NCBI RefSeq assembly: GCF_018143015.1
Contig: NC_054742.1
Coordinates: 60,148,853-60,212,852 of the forward strand
DNA length: 64,000 nt
Direction of reading: 5' to 3'
Origin: Lytechinus variegatus
Taxonomy: Eukaryota; Echinodermata; Echinoidea; Temnopleuroida; Toxopneustidae
Part shown: positions 40,298-52,034 of the stretch, one piece after another
Layout: each line of letters opens with the position of its first letter
Numbering within the stretch: the first letter of the stretch is position 1
Made by a program: the position numbers and the translations under genes
The notes under the pieces: model-generated
The model's database searches: none
What the model was told of the DNA's origin: nothing
Seen by the model: only the letters and a program-made list of their open reading frames with translations

Positions 40298-40994
40298 GTC
40301 GCTTTAATTGTCAATCTTTGTTGAAGGAGTGAAAATGTGATATTGAAGATTTTTCTGATGAATATTTTTTTCCAGTATGATTCCAATATGTTACTCCATA
40401 CTTTTGTAACGACAGTCCCGGCTCTAGAGATGATATACCTCGAACCAGACTATGCACTCAGAACTGGAGAATTACGAACAAGAAGGAATGGAAGTTGGCA
40501 CCCTTTAATTTTGGTAACCTTTGGTATCTTTCGTCAGTTTCACAAATGACAATGTCAAATCTAACTTTTCGAGAGCGTTTAATAGATGGAAACAAGTTTC
40601 CAATGTACCCAGGTATGATAATCCACACTTCATCAAAAGAATAATCCGGTGAGATGTGAACGGCAGTGAAATCCTAAAAGATGAATCTTCAAGAACATCC
40701 GAATAATATACCAATTATAACTTTCCACTAGAGACGTTTCCACGATATTTAAGAATATTTCCAAGCTTGCAGGTCAAGCAAGGGATCGTTAAGTCTTTCC
40801 GTTCTCAGAGAAGATGGGTCATGGATGTCGTTCGGATGTGAAACCAGTTCAACACACACTGTTGAATTCGATATCAACAACCACATGTGATACGGCGTCG
40901 CGCTGAAAACTCACACCTGAGGAAAACACATAGCGATGAAACGAACGTCGCTAGCAGACGACCGCTATCGTGTTAAACATACGGGGACTTCCGC

Positions 40995-41008
40995 GTAACC
41001 AGGGCGAC
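40995..41008 (+). promoter_or_regulatory. X-box-like (RFX) motif upstream of SPMIP4
   Basis: GTAACC-AG-GGCGAC fits the RFX X-box consensus GTNRCC-N1-3-RGYAAC with a single mismatch (GGCGAC for GGCAAC). It lies about 0.7 kb upstream of the SPMIP4 start codon in CpG-rich sequence. RFX factors control many ciliary genes, so a role is plausible, but a 13-of-14 match can occur by chance. Confidence 0.35.
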
Positions 41009-42477
41009 CAGACGCTTTCGCGGTGCGTACATCACTGCACACGAACGATTCACGCTGCTCGGTACATGCATTCATTATCACACAGGGGTTTGCCTTTACA
41101 ATGTAGCCTGGCCTTGAATATTTAAAATCGATATGGAGTACAATAGTTTATCAGCAAAAAAGAACAGAGATGTAGTGATGTGTAACTCTTTGATAAATAC
41201 AAGATAATAGACCGTTGTTATAGAGATGACTTTCATTGGTTACGCCTGACTGATAATAGCTGATGAATCGGGCGGGAGGGGGTATTGATATAAGGTGGGT
41301 AGCCTGGCACTCGTATTAGTTTATTATTTCGGAATCAGACAAATTGACAATGTTAGTGAAATCGTTTGAAAAATATTATCATAAAACTAATATCAATTAC
41401 AAAGAAAGCTAAACAGGAAATCAAATTTATGCTAAAAAGTATATACTTGGGTTACCGTGATGGATATCATATTTTCTTCATCTTTAATTGGTTTGGATAT
41501 TTTGATGGCAACCAGTCAAAAATGACTATTCTTTTTGACAAACCTTTAACATATAATTTGATAGTTTCTTTTATCATGTTCATATATATATATTTTCTCC
41601 TTTATTTTTTTCTTTTATCTTTAATTTTGTTTTCTTTTATGTTATTTTCTTCGTTTTACAAGTTATAATTTTTTTCTCACACTGATTTTTCTCAAAGCGT
41701 TTTTTTTAAAAACCATCATGTGCGAAATAGTGCCCTCTGGCATTATTCAATAATGCCAGTGTGATATTGGCCACTGATCTTCATACTAAGTAAATTTAGT
41801 ATAGTTTTGATATAGGTTACATCTTTGCTCATACCGTAATATATAGAGGGCGCCAATACGAGAATCAGTTCAGACTGCAATGAGTTTGAATTCGCAATTT
41901 TTCTCTTTTCTCCCCAATTCGAGAATTTACATTTGGGCGATGGTTTTGCCAATATTGTGTTTGATTGAAATTCATACAAGATACCAATGCTTGTTATTGA
42001 TATTTGGAAGGTCGAACTTTGTATAAATTTTTGAGCCTTGGGTCTATTATGTTATATGTATTTTTATATGTATACAGGGCTCTCTCGAAAAACAGTTTTT
42101 ATGTACTAAAGAGAACACCCTGTCCAAAGAAAAGAAAACAAAAATAAATAAATAAATGAATAAATAAATAAATAAATGAAAAACTAACTAAATACATAAA
42201 TAAATAATAAATAAATGAATATATAGGACAATGAGTCTTATGAATATAAAATCAGTTACACTCTACAAAATGAAAAGGTGATGAAAATAGGTAAACCCCC
42301 CTATAAAAGGACAAAGGAGTGAGTGTTTCAGTAAGGCTAGAAAACACTGTCACTCCGCCCTTGTTTATCACAACATCATCAAAGATAATGTTGTCACAGA
42401 TTTCTAGGTCACCGTTCTCACTAGCTTCCTAAAACTAGTTTACTGGAAACTAGTGTAATGAAAACTAGTTTAACGTG

Positions 42478-42512
42478 TAATGAGAACGGTCGAGCTTTGA
42501 CCGTTCTCATTA
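42478..42512. repeat. 14-bp perfect hairpin
   Basis: TAATGAGAACGGTC at 42478-42491 is the reverse complement of 42499-42512, with a 7-nt loop. A further CCGTTCTCACTAG at 42412 suggests a small composite palindromic element. Several ACTAG(T) words lie between. Confidence 0.7.
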
Positions 42513-42689
42513 TATACATCTCTCTTCGATGTTAAGTCCGAATGACGGAGTGACATCATACTCGTAGAGGTCATGATCATGCAAGTCGATTAGACGACCA
42601 CATCGTACCGCTTATCGACGTCATCGCCTAGTTAATATTTCCTGATAATTCATCCTCATCCACACACCCACCCTCACATGCACAGACAG

Positions 42690-42970
42690 GGGCAGATCCA
42701 AGAGTTTCCAAAAGGAGGGACATTTTTTGTTCAGAAAAATCTGACAAGCAAGCAACAACGACGAAGAGGTATCCGCTTGCGTGTGCCCGATATTTCCTAC
42801 TACAATCTATTTATTTATTTATTTATTTCATTTCAAGGCAAGAAAACATGACAAAATTATAAACATTACAAAAGGAATGTAAATACAAATATTTTTATGG
42901 CTGTCAAGGATGGGGGGGGGGTTCAAGGCCGGATGTGCTCTCCCCCCCCCCCCGTAGATCAGCCACTGGA
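42690..42970. mobile_element. TIR-type short repeat shared by both duplicate copies
   Basis: It begins near GACAGGGGCAGATCCAAG, has the family signature AAATCTGACAAGCAAGCAAC, and ends near TAGATCAGCCACTGGAC. The equivalent repeat lies at about 57610-57825 in the second duplicate, so the insertion predates the duplication. Confidence 0.6.
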
Positions 42971-43701
42971 CATGACATTACGCGCATACTGCGAATGTCT
43001 AGAACAAAAAAGAACGGTTGTAGCGTGGGTTATTTTTATACATTTTTTTTTATTGAGAGCTAGACTTACAAAGTGACATGTCTTTTTATTGTTATGCGTA
43101 TTTGACGCATTTTTTCACATATTAAAATCTACATAGTAATGTAGTTTCTATAGCTGTTTTTCAAGTAAGGTATGGATTGCTTTTTTAAAATATATTCTGC
43201 TATTTCTGGTATATTTCTTATTTCTTAGAAATTCAAATTCTTCAATATTGGATCGATTGTTTAGTAAATAGAATGTGAAGAAATTTAACTCATTCTAGAA
43301 TCAAGTTGAAATTACAACACGATGTGCAGTGACATCAATCAATTGTCGAAGAATCTTCTTTGGCAATGGGCTCTTCGGAATACAGCAAACAACCAAAAAC
43401 AGTGTTTTCAAAGTTCACGATGGCTATATATCTACCTTCTAGTGCATATTTGGTTTTTCTTTTCTTTAAAAAAATTGTTTTAGAGTTCCGTAATTCGGGA
43501 GTATATTTGATTGAGTTCAGCTTCCGTATATTGCTTGACAACAGTAAATCCAGTCAATTATCTTATTGCAGATTCGTTTCATGATCCAAATATCCAGTTG
43601 TTTCTTATTGAATAATATGTTAAGTCCATTGAAGGTGTGTTTATGGCCCAAAAGTATCCGGTGTGTTTTTCAGTCGTTTTTATTGTTGAAGCAATTTGTT
43701 C

Positions 43702-46700
43702 CTATTCCGCCTTCGCAGGCTTGTTCTTGTGCCTGCGTGCGAGCTTGAGGAATCGTTTGAGCTTCTTCTTCTTTGTCTTTGGATCCATTGCCTAAGGAAA
43801 GGGAAAAGATGAAAAGGAATACTATAAAATCAGAGTAAATCGAAATTGCGTTGAAAGGAGAGGATGAATGATTAAAAGAGAAAATGGTAAAGACATGATA
43901 CAAGGCTGATAAAAAATATTTAGTTATGATTTGCGTGGTTCATGCATTAAGTGCATGAAAAATCGACATGTCATGATGTGTTATCCATTTATCATTAGTA
44001 TTTTATGTACATAAGCATTCAAAACTCTTGTGAAGTTGAGGTTGTAATGACCTCTATCGATTAAGATATTTTCGGTATAATATCACTTGCAATTTGAATG
44101 GGTAACGAAATGTACTTTTAGGAGTCAGAACATACGAGTAAAGAAAGAAATTAAAATGAAATCACACTAATAACTAGAGTCAGATTGTTTAATTACCATA
44201 AGTTGGTTATCAGGAGAGCTATCTGGAGTCATTCCCAGGTTGGTTGATTTCGGGAATCGCCTCTGGGAAGGCTCCTTCCGGGTCTTTTTGGTAGGCTAGA
44301 TAGAGAGAAGTTAAAAGAAAACAATCAAGTTCTGAGATTCTTTGACAACTCTAAAGCATTATATCATTTTTTTAATTAACAAAACAAAAGTAAGTGTTAT
44401 CGTTCAAGCTAGTAAATATTTTTTTGAAAATCAATGATAGTATTGAAAGTAAGATTGCAGGAATCCATCAAATGTAATTTTTTTTAAAGTATCAAATCAC
44501 CTTTGAAAAATCCCCACCATCAACAGCAGGAGCAGTGACGATGTCTTTAGATCTTGAAGCATCATTATCTGGCTCTTTTGGACAAGATGAACGTCCATGA
44601 TCTGTTTCGAAGAGATTATTCTCAAATTCTTCTCCTTGGCCGACGTTGGTGGAAAGGTCATTTGGCTGCTTCAGGGGCTCGGTGGTCCAGTTCTGGATCT
44701 TTGGACGAGGGACCGGTAACTCCCACTTCAATGGATCTACAAGAGGTCCAGTGTTCTTGATCTCGAGCACGTCATTTGTTTCCAAAGAAGATGGCTTTGG
44801 TGCGGCGATCGTGATGTTGTCAGAAAGAGATTTGATATCTGGAACGGCCTCGTTTGTAGCATCAAGGACTTTCTGGATTCGAGCAGCAGAAACCACTTTG
44901 GCCATGTTTTGAAGAGGCTCACTGGTTGGTCTCACGGTAATCAAGCGTGCCTTGTCCGATGCCTCAGTCGAAATCTCGTTCTTGATAGACTTCACGACAG
45001 ATCTGTAATCCCTGGTAGAAGTGATGTTTAGGTAAGGCTCATTCAGTGGTTTAACATTGATGACCCTTACGTTGGGATTGCCGCCGTTATTCTGGCTTTG
45101 GATGTCAGGCAAAGCAGTATCGGATTCGGATTCCTCAGGGGTCATTATCTGCAAGGTAGGCTCTTGAGCTGGTAGAACATTAATGATCCTCGCTTTAGAA
45201 GCTACGCAGTTGACCTGGCTTATGCTCTCTGTGTAACATCGGGATTCATCAATGTCTTTGTCCAGGTTAGAGTCATCTACTGGTCTGATAACGATCTGTT
45301 TCAGATTCTCAGCAACTCTGGCCTTAAGCACCTTCTCATCAGATACCGAGTCCGAATAAGCCTTAGTCTTCAAAGGCTCTTGACTGGGTTGGGTCAGTTG
45401 GACATCAGATCTGGATCCTTTGGTAGTCTTCGGAGAAGATGACACAGTGGATTCAATGGATGGTGTGATCTTTGGCAAGAAGCTGTAGTCATTGTTACGA
45501 CTGGGTTGTTCCTATTACAAGAAACCAATTGAATATCATAAGTTGTTAATGTTAAATTCATATCTCTCATAGTTGTTATGAATATCCTGCACGTTTATGC
45601 AAAATTAAATTTCTGGTAAATTGAACTCAATCATGCAAAAGCCCCTGAATTATGATTGAAAAATCAACAGTAACGGAGGAGATACTACTACTTATTATTT
45701 ACAAAACTTGAATTAAAACTGAAAACTGTGCAGACCAAACATAATCTTGGTACACCCGCTCAAATAGATTAAAGGAAACGCAGGGAAACCTAAATATTTA
45801 AACTTCTTTTAAACTATGATAATAGTTTTCATTATCGAGATTCCAAATCCATCTCATACTAACTATGATAATTCATTTTGAGACACATACCAGTTGCTTG
45901 TTGACAGAGAAGATAGAATATCCTCCTTTTGGAGCAGCAAGCTTTGAGATAAAGAAAAAAAAAGCAAAAGTTAAATTTTTACCTCATAAAAGTTATATCA
46001 ATCACTTTGGAAGTATAAAGATATTCCTCGATCTAAAACAATGTTTTGTTGCAGTAATTCTTAAATGGTCTATCACATTTCAACGCATTTAACGATTTAT
46101 TCCAATTTCGTATAATCTTGCATGCCACACTCGACCAAGGTAAGGTAAACTGATACCATTTTGAATGCCACGAAAGTATCGTATCTGACAGATATGTGCG
46201 GTGTAATGACTCACTAGTATTCATATTATTACTGATAAGTAAAATTTTCATTACACAAACAATCTTAAATAGTCTAAAATAGACTGGAAAGCCTTTAAGC
46301 ATAAAAAAATCAACACTTTATTTTTGGCATCGAATATGATGATTAAAATAAAATACATGTTACGATAAATACCTTCTCTTCACGATCCAAAGTATCTCTG
46401 TCTCCTGTCTTGATGTACTCAGATACAGGAGACGTTCCGGTTTCCTGTAAGAAGTACAAGAGGTCAATATCTTTATTAGATAGCTCTGAAGTTTAATTGC
46501 TGATGTAATAGAAGTTCTCATGAATTCTGAATTCTGAATTCACATTGTATGTACCGTTTTTGGACGTAATCTTGTTATTTTATATAATATATGTATGTTT
46601 TATTTGACACATGTGAAACATGTAATTGTAGGACTAAACTATTTTTCTAGTTAATATTACACAAAAAAATAAAAAGAGTAATAATAAAAAAAACCGTTTA

Positions 46701-49700
46701 CTTTATTTGAAATTATTTGTAACATTGTTATCTATACATCTAAGGGTACTCACCGGTTGTTTCTGGACGGCGAATATAGAGAATCCTCCCTTTGGAACAG
46801 AAGCCTATTTAAAAAATGAGAGGCAAAAATAATTCTTCATTCATGCAGGCATGTTGTAACTATTCGACTGATTAAGACACAACTTCATCTGCGGCTGAGA
46901 GAGTTCAACCCATTTGCAACTGATGTCATTATTAAGGTATTAAGTTATTTTCAATCATACAATACATTGATTGTTTGGCACGCAAGTAGTTTTTATTTCT
47001 ATATCTTTATTGAACAATCTCTTAAAACTTACCGTGGAGATCTCAACTGCCGCGCCGTCATTCTTCGGAAATTGTTTCTGACCGGTTGGTGACCCAGCAG
47101 GAGTGATCTTCATCGACTGCCTAGCCACTACAGAAGGCATGGAAACAAATACCGAGGACGTTGCAAGCGTCTGTTTCTGGAAAGTACCAGATACCGTTGG
47201 TATAACCGGTGAGGGTGTTCGGTATGCTGGGTCAACAGTAGCAGACACGGTTGGTACCTCCGGTGATGGTGTTCGGTTTGCTGGGTCAACAAGAGCAGAC
47301 ACGGTTGGTATCTCTGATGATGGTGTTCGGTATGATAGGTCAACAGTAGCAGACACGGTTGGTATCTCCGGTAAGGATGGTCGGAGAAGGACAGCCAGGC
47401 ACTCTTCCGATGGTGCGTTGAAAGGCAACTGAATTGAGAAGAAAACGAATTTCATATAACACTCAAGAAAATCTCTTCATTTGCCTTTATTAGGGATCTG
47501 ATTCCTTGTCTGCATACATAATTAATTCGGTATATCGTTAAGTGGCATGCTAGTTCCAATACAAAGATTAATTTCTTACTTTTGAGAGGTTATCCACATT
47601 AACATGAAGAAAATATGATTTCGTTATTTTGATATTTTTTTAATTCATGTTATCTACCTTGATAATGATAATAAATGCATATTAGAATCCATGAACCGAT
47701 CAAAGACCTACCACTGGTGTTTGGAAGTGCTGGGGTCCTTCAGGGATAGTCAATGTCGTTCCAGTTCTGATATCCGATTTCTTTCCAGTTTGGAAAATGG
47801 AATAGAAGTCCTTCGATGGAATATAGAGATCTTCTACGTCCTCATCGATATCACGGAATGAAACCTATAGATAAAAAATAATAAATCACAAACATGCTAA
47901 TATATAGGCCTACATGTGTATATTCTTTCATTACGCTTTGGTTTATTCTTTTTTATTTCAACAGAAAAGTATTAATAATTTTCTCAAGATTTCTCTTCAA
48001 GTCTTCAACATATATATTCAAGAAAGGTTTATACAGGCCTTGACAAAGGTATGTAGAACTAGGAATTTATTTAAACACAAAACATCAGTTTAAGATTCGT
48101 AGATACTTGATGTTATGTGAATATCAGAAATATTAAAAACAAATAACGATATGTATCAGTCTTTATACCTTGCCTGCTCGCAGATGGAAAGGGAACCGTT
48201 TATTAAGACGGTCCGGTCGCGTTATGTACAGGAAATAGGCATGTCCAGTAAAACACAAAGCCAGGTCGATCCCATTCCAGATATTAGGACTGTAATGAAA
48301 TGAAATGAGATTTAATTCAGGTCAAATTGTTATAAACATGAATTATTTGTAATACTGCATATTGATTTTTCGGTCGAGGTTCAAGCATTTGCATACTTGC
48401 GTAATGGCGTTTTATCACTGTAGCTGTGATTATGAAAAAAAATGTTCGAACTATTGAAGCACATATAGCTTGGAATAATTGTTTTAATAAAGTGACAGAA
48501 TGGAAGATCCGCGAGCTTTACCTAACATATCACAATTCGGTGTGCACACCTGCTTCCAAATATTTTATTGAAAAAATGTAACCTAGGCCTATACTTTCCA
48601 TTTAGGAATTAAGTTCTCCAAAAACAGGTCAATATCCAGGATAGCTCCCCGTGTCATATTATTCTACTATTTAAGTTAATCCATTTTAATTTTTTGTGTG
48701 CAGAAAGTCATTTTAAAAAGACATCCTGACCCTGATTCTCGAAGAAAGCGATATGATTTAGGTATGATCGATCAGTTTCTATGGAAAAACAGAAGATCGT
48801 TAACTTCAGTGTTTTTTAAGCAGATTACCTGCCTTCTGATATTTAAGTGATACATATTCTTTATATTTAATGCGATAGATAAAAACTAAAATTATACAAT
48901 ACCTTTTCAGAACTGGGTAGACGTACAAGTATAGAAGTCGATAGGTAGGCTCAGCTACAAACCAAACACTAAAGAAGATAGTGAATGGTAAATAGAAGGG
49001 CACCTTTCTTGGGTGGTTCTTGATCGTCACGATACAGCCGTATACGAAAATGATAGAACCTGATAATACAGAGAGAGAGAAAGAGAGAAGGGGGGGGGGG
49101 ACACAACCTGCTGTAAATTTCATACCGGTAAATAATAGAAGCTGGTAATAATGTACCATAAAGCGCTTAGAGACTCCTTTGACTTACTTATCAGATATCT
49201 AGTGAAAAAAATATTCCTGATATATTCCCATTGTTAATTTTTGTGCGGTTTGGTCAACTTGGCTTATAATCTGTAGAAGGAAACTATGAATTATGAAATA
49301 CCTCATCTCATATGGGCACGTTTGCATAAAATGTTGTTAACATTAACAATGTTTCATTTTCTGACACTTGCCCCCCCATATAAAAAGGAAGAGACCAGTG
49401 CTTTTCAGCCAATCAAATCAAACACTTTTCAAGTAACTTACTAATGTAACCCATATAGAGTTGATTTAGTTACAAGTGCGAACATTATCATGAAACATTA
49501 CGATTTACTTCAGGACTTTAATGAATCTTGACATCAATCAACATTTCTTACCAGTAAACTTTAGGCCAATCAAACCGCTTGCTGATAGTGACGTCATACT
49601 AACAATGATGTCTTGGGGGTCCAGGAGCACACGTTGGTCAAAGAAGACGATAGTGTAGAAGGTCAAGTAGATGAAACCAAAGCATATCGTCTTCACTGTT

Positions 49701-50940
49701 CCAGGTAGGCTTATCTGAGCTCTGTAGAAAGGAATCGTGAAATCATAGTCATGCTTTATCATCATCGTCTTCGTAATCATCATTATCATCATTATGATCA
49801 TCATCATTATCACTTTATAATATAAACTTAATTCACGTCTATTTGTTTCGACATTGTGTGAGGTAGTACTTACCTGGTGATAGAGAACCCCTTTGACACA
49901 AGCAGCAGAACACACACAAAGAAAACCGTAGACAGCCACGAGAATACCTCAGCTGAAAAGAAATAACAGAAATAAAACATATGAAATCAATAAAGTTTTC
50001 ATTTCATTCTATGATAGAACACAATTACTCGACCATTTCAATCTGCCCATTATCATCAATAAAACTATTACACTTTTGCTGAAACAGATCATATTATTTA
50101 CGTGTTTTTTGGTTAAGAAAGTACATGTATTAATAGCCTATACGTCAATGAATTTGTTGTTTGGGGGGGAGATTACAAATTGAGGATTTTAAGACTGGGG
50201 ATGTTGTCATTATTCAAATAGTCTGCAAATTACCAGCGTCTTGCATCTTAGTCATTTCAAGTCCGGTCCGGGCAAACCTCGATAAATCGATGTTTAGGAG
50301 TAGAAGACACACTGTCTTGAAGAACAGACTGCTATAGAATAACCGATAGGTTAGGTGCAGTAGTTTCCTCAGCGACAAGACGTCTAAAATAAAATTAAAA
50401 CAACATTAAATCCTAAATAGAAGTGTTTAAAAAGATATTTGATACATTTCAATGTCAGATATTCTATTTTCTTCTTTAAAATGATGTTAAAGTAGGTGCT
50501 TTTAAAAAAGGAATGAAAAAAGTTTTGACATAAAAGAAAAATAGAAAAATGCCTCCGTATATTTATAAATGTTCCAGATAATTAAAAACTTTGAAAATGA
50601 AAAACAAATTCTCAAGGTTCAGTAAAAGAATATAAATAAATATATAAATAAATATATATATATATGTATATAGCGAAGAAATTTTCCAAAAGCCTCGTAA
50701 CACTGGCGGTCATTCATAGTGGTGAGGGTCAACATAGAGAAAAAATGACTACGAAGTGGTCGTTGCTCCGTGCTTCTCCATTAAATCAAGCTTTCGATCA
50801 ACACTACAGACGCCCAAGCATGACACTACATCCATGACATCCTTGCCCTCGCTCACAGTCCTGAGGAAGATCATGCATTGATCGAAAGCTTGATTAAATG
50901 GAGAAGCAAGGAGCAACGACCACTTCGTAGTCATTTTTTC

Positions 50941-51006
<66 letters not shown>

Positions 51007-51878
51007 AAAACTTCAACGAGATGAATGAATTATAGTTAGCATGAATAATGAATAATGGATTGAAAATTATAAACTTACATCTGAATCGAGTAGCCACAAT
51101 AGTCATCACCACGTATCCAAGAAAGAAGGCCAAGTCAGTCTCCATCATGACTAAAGGGATGGTACAAATTCAGAAATATAATCTATATTATATTAAAATT
51201 ATTAATATATTATAATCAATTTTTATTTCTTTTAAAGATGATTATATACATTCAAATGAACCTCATGCAATTAATCGACGATACACCTACCAAGCTATTA
51301 AAATGTCTATTCGATAGCTGTTTACGTTGATATCCTTTTCGGTAAATTAGGATTATCCTATCAAATCCAAACCAAAATCAAACCTGTGGCTTTTATTGTC
51401 ATGCTGATTACTAAGCTTGTTATATTTCCATTCCTATGTACCATTTAATAAAAGAGATATGTTAATTTTAGGTATCATTACACAGAAGCTTACATTTCTG
51501 ATTTTCAGCGAATTCTTTGAGACGATTGTTTCCATTTGTCATGTGCAAAGAAAACGAGACATTCCTTAACCCTTTCCGGTTGGATCGGCAATTAGTCAGG
51601 TGAACAAAATAGTACTGTGGGCGCTGTCGGGATTCGAAGTCGATGGTACCTTGACAAACCAGCCACTGGATAAGAGAGTAAAAAAATATGTTAAATTATT
51701 CATTATTCAGTAAGTATCCAAAATTATAATGGAAATAACAACCTACTGAAATAAAAATAAAAAATACGGTCTTCCTTTATATGTCCCGTCACAATGGTGT
51801 CGTTATGGATTGATTTGAAAAGGACGATAAGTAAGAACTATAAATCACGACAATTATTTGTACAACTATTACAACTCG

Positions 51879-51955
<77 letters not shown>

Positions 51956-51971
51956 TACTACTACTACTAAT

Positions 51972-52034
<63 letters not shown>

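Larger units (their letters stand above)
40298..43701. other. Intergenic region between SPMIP4 5' end and TMEM145-like gene A 3' end
   Basis: A CpG-richer stretch at about 40800-41060 is the likely SPMIP4 promoter side. An AAAT-type simple repeat lies at 42140-42215, a hairpin at 42478-42512 and a TIR-type repeat at 42690-42970. From about 42660 rightwards the sequence matches 57590 onward as part of the tandem duplication. Confidence 0.6.

Noticed and set aside
43335-43748. Frames on both strands just downstream of the copy A stop
   Set aside because: The corresponding flank of copy B is rearranged and does not keep these frames.
47103-47432. 109-codon plus-strand frame opposite the 18-aa repeat exon (and 62681-62956 in copy B)
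   Set aside because: The repeat keeps several frames open; the minus-strand frame has matching splice sites and phase.
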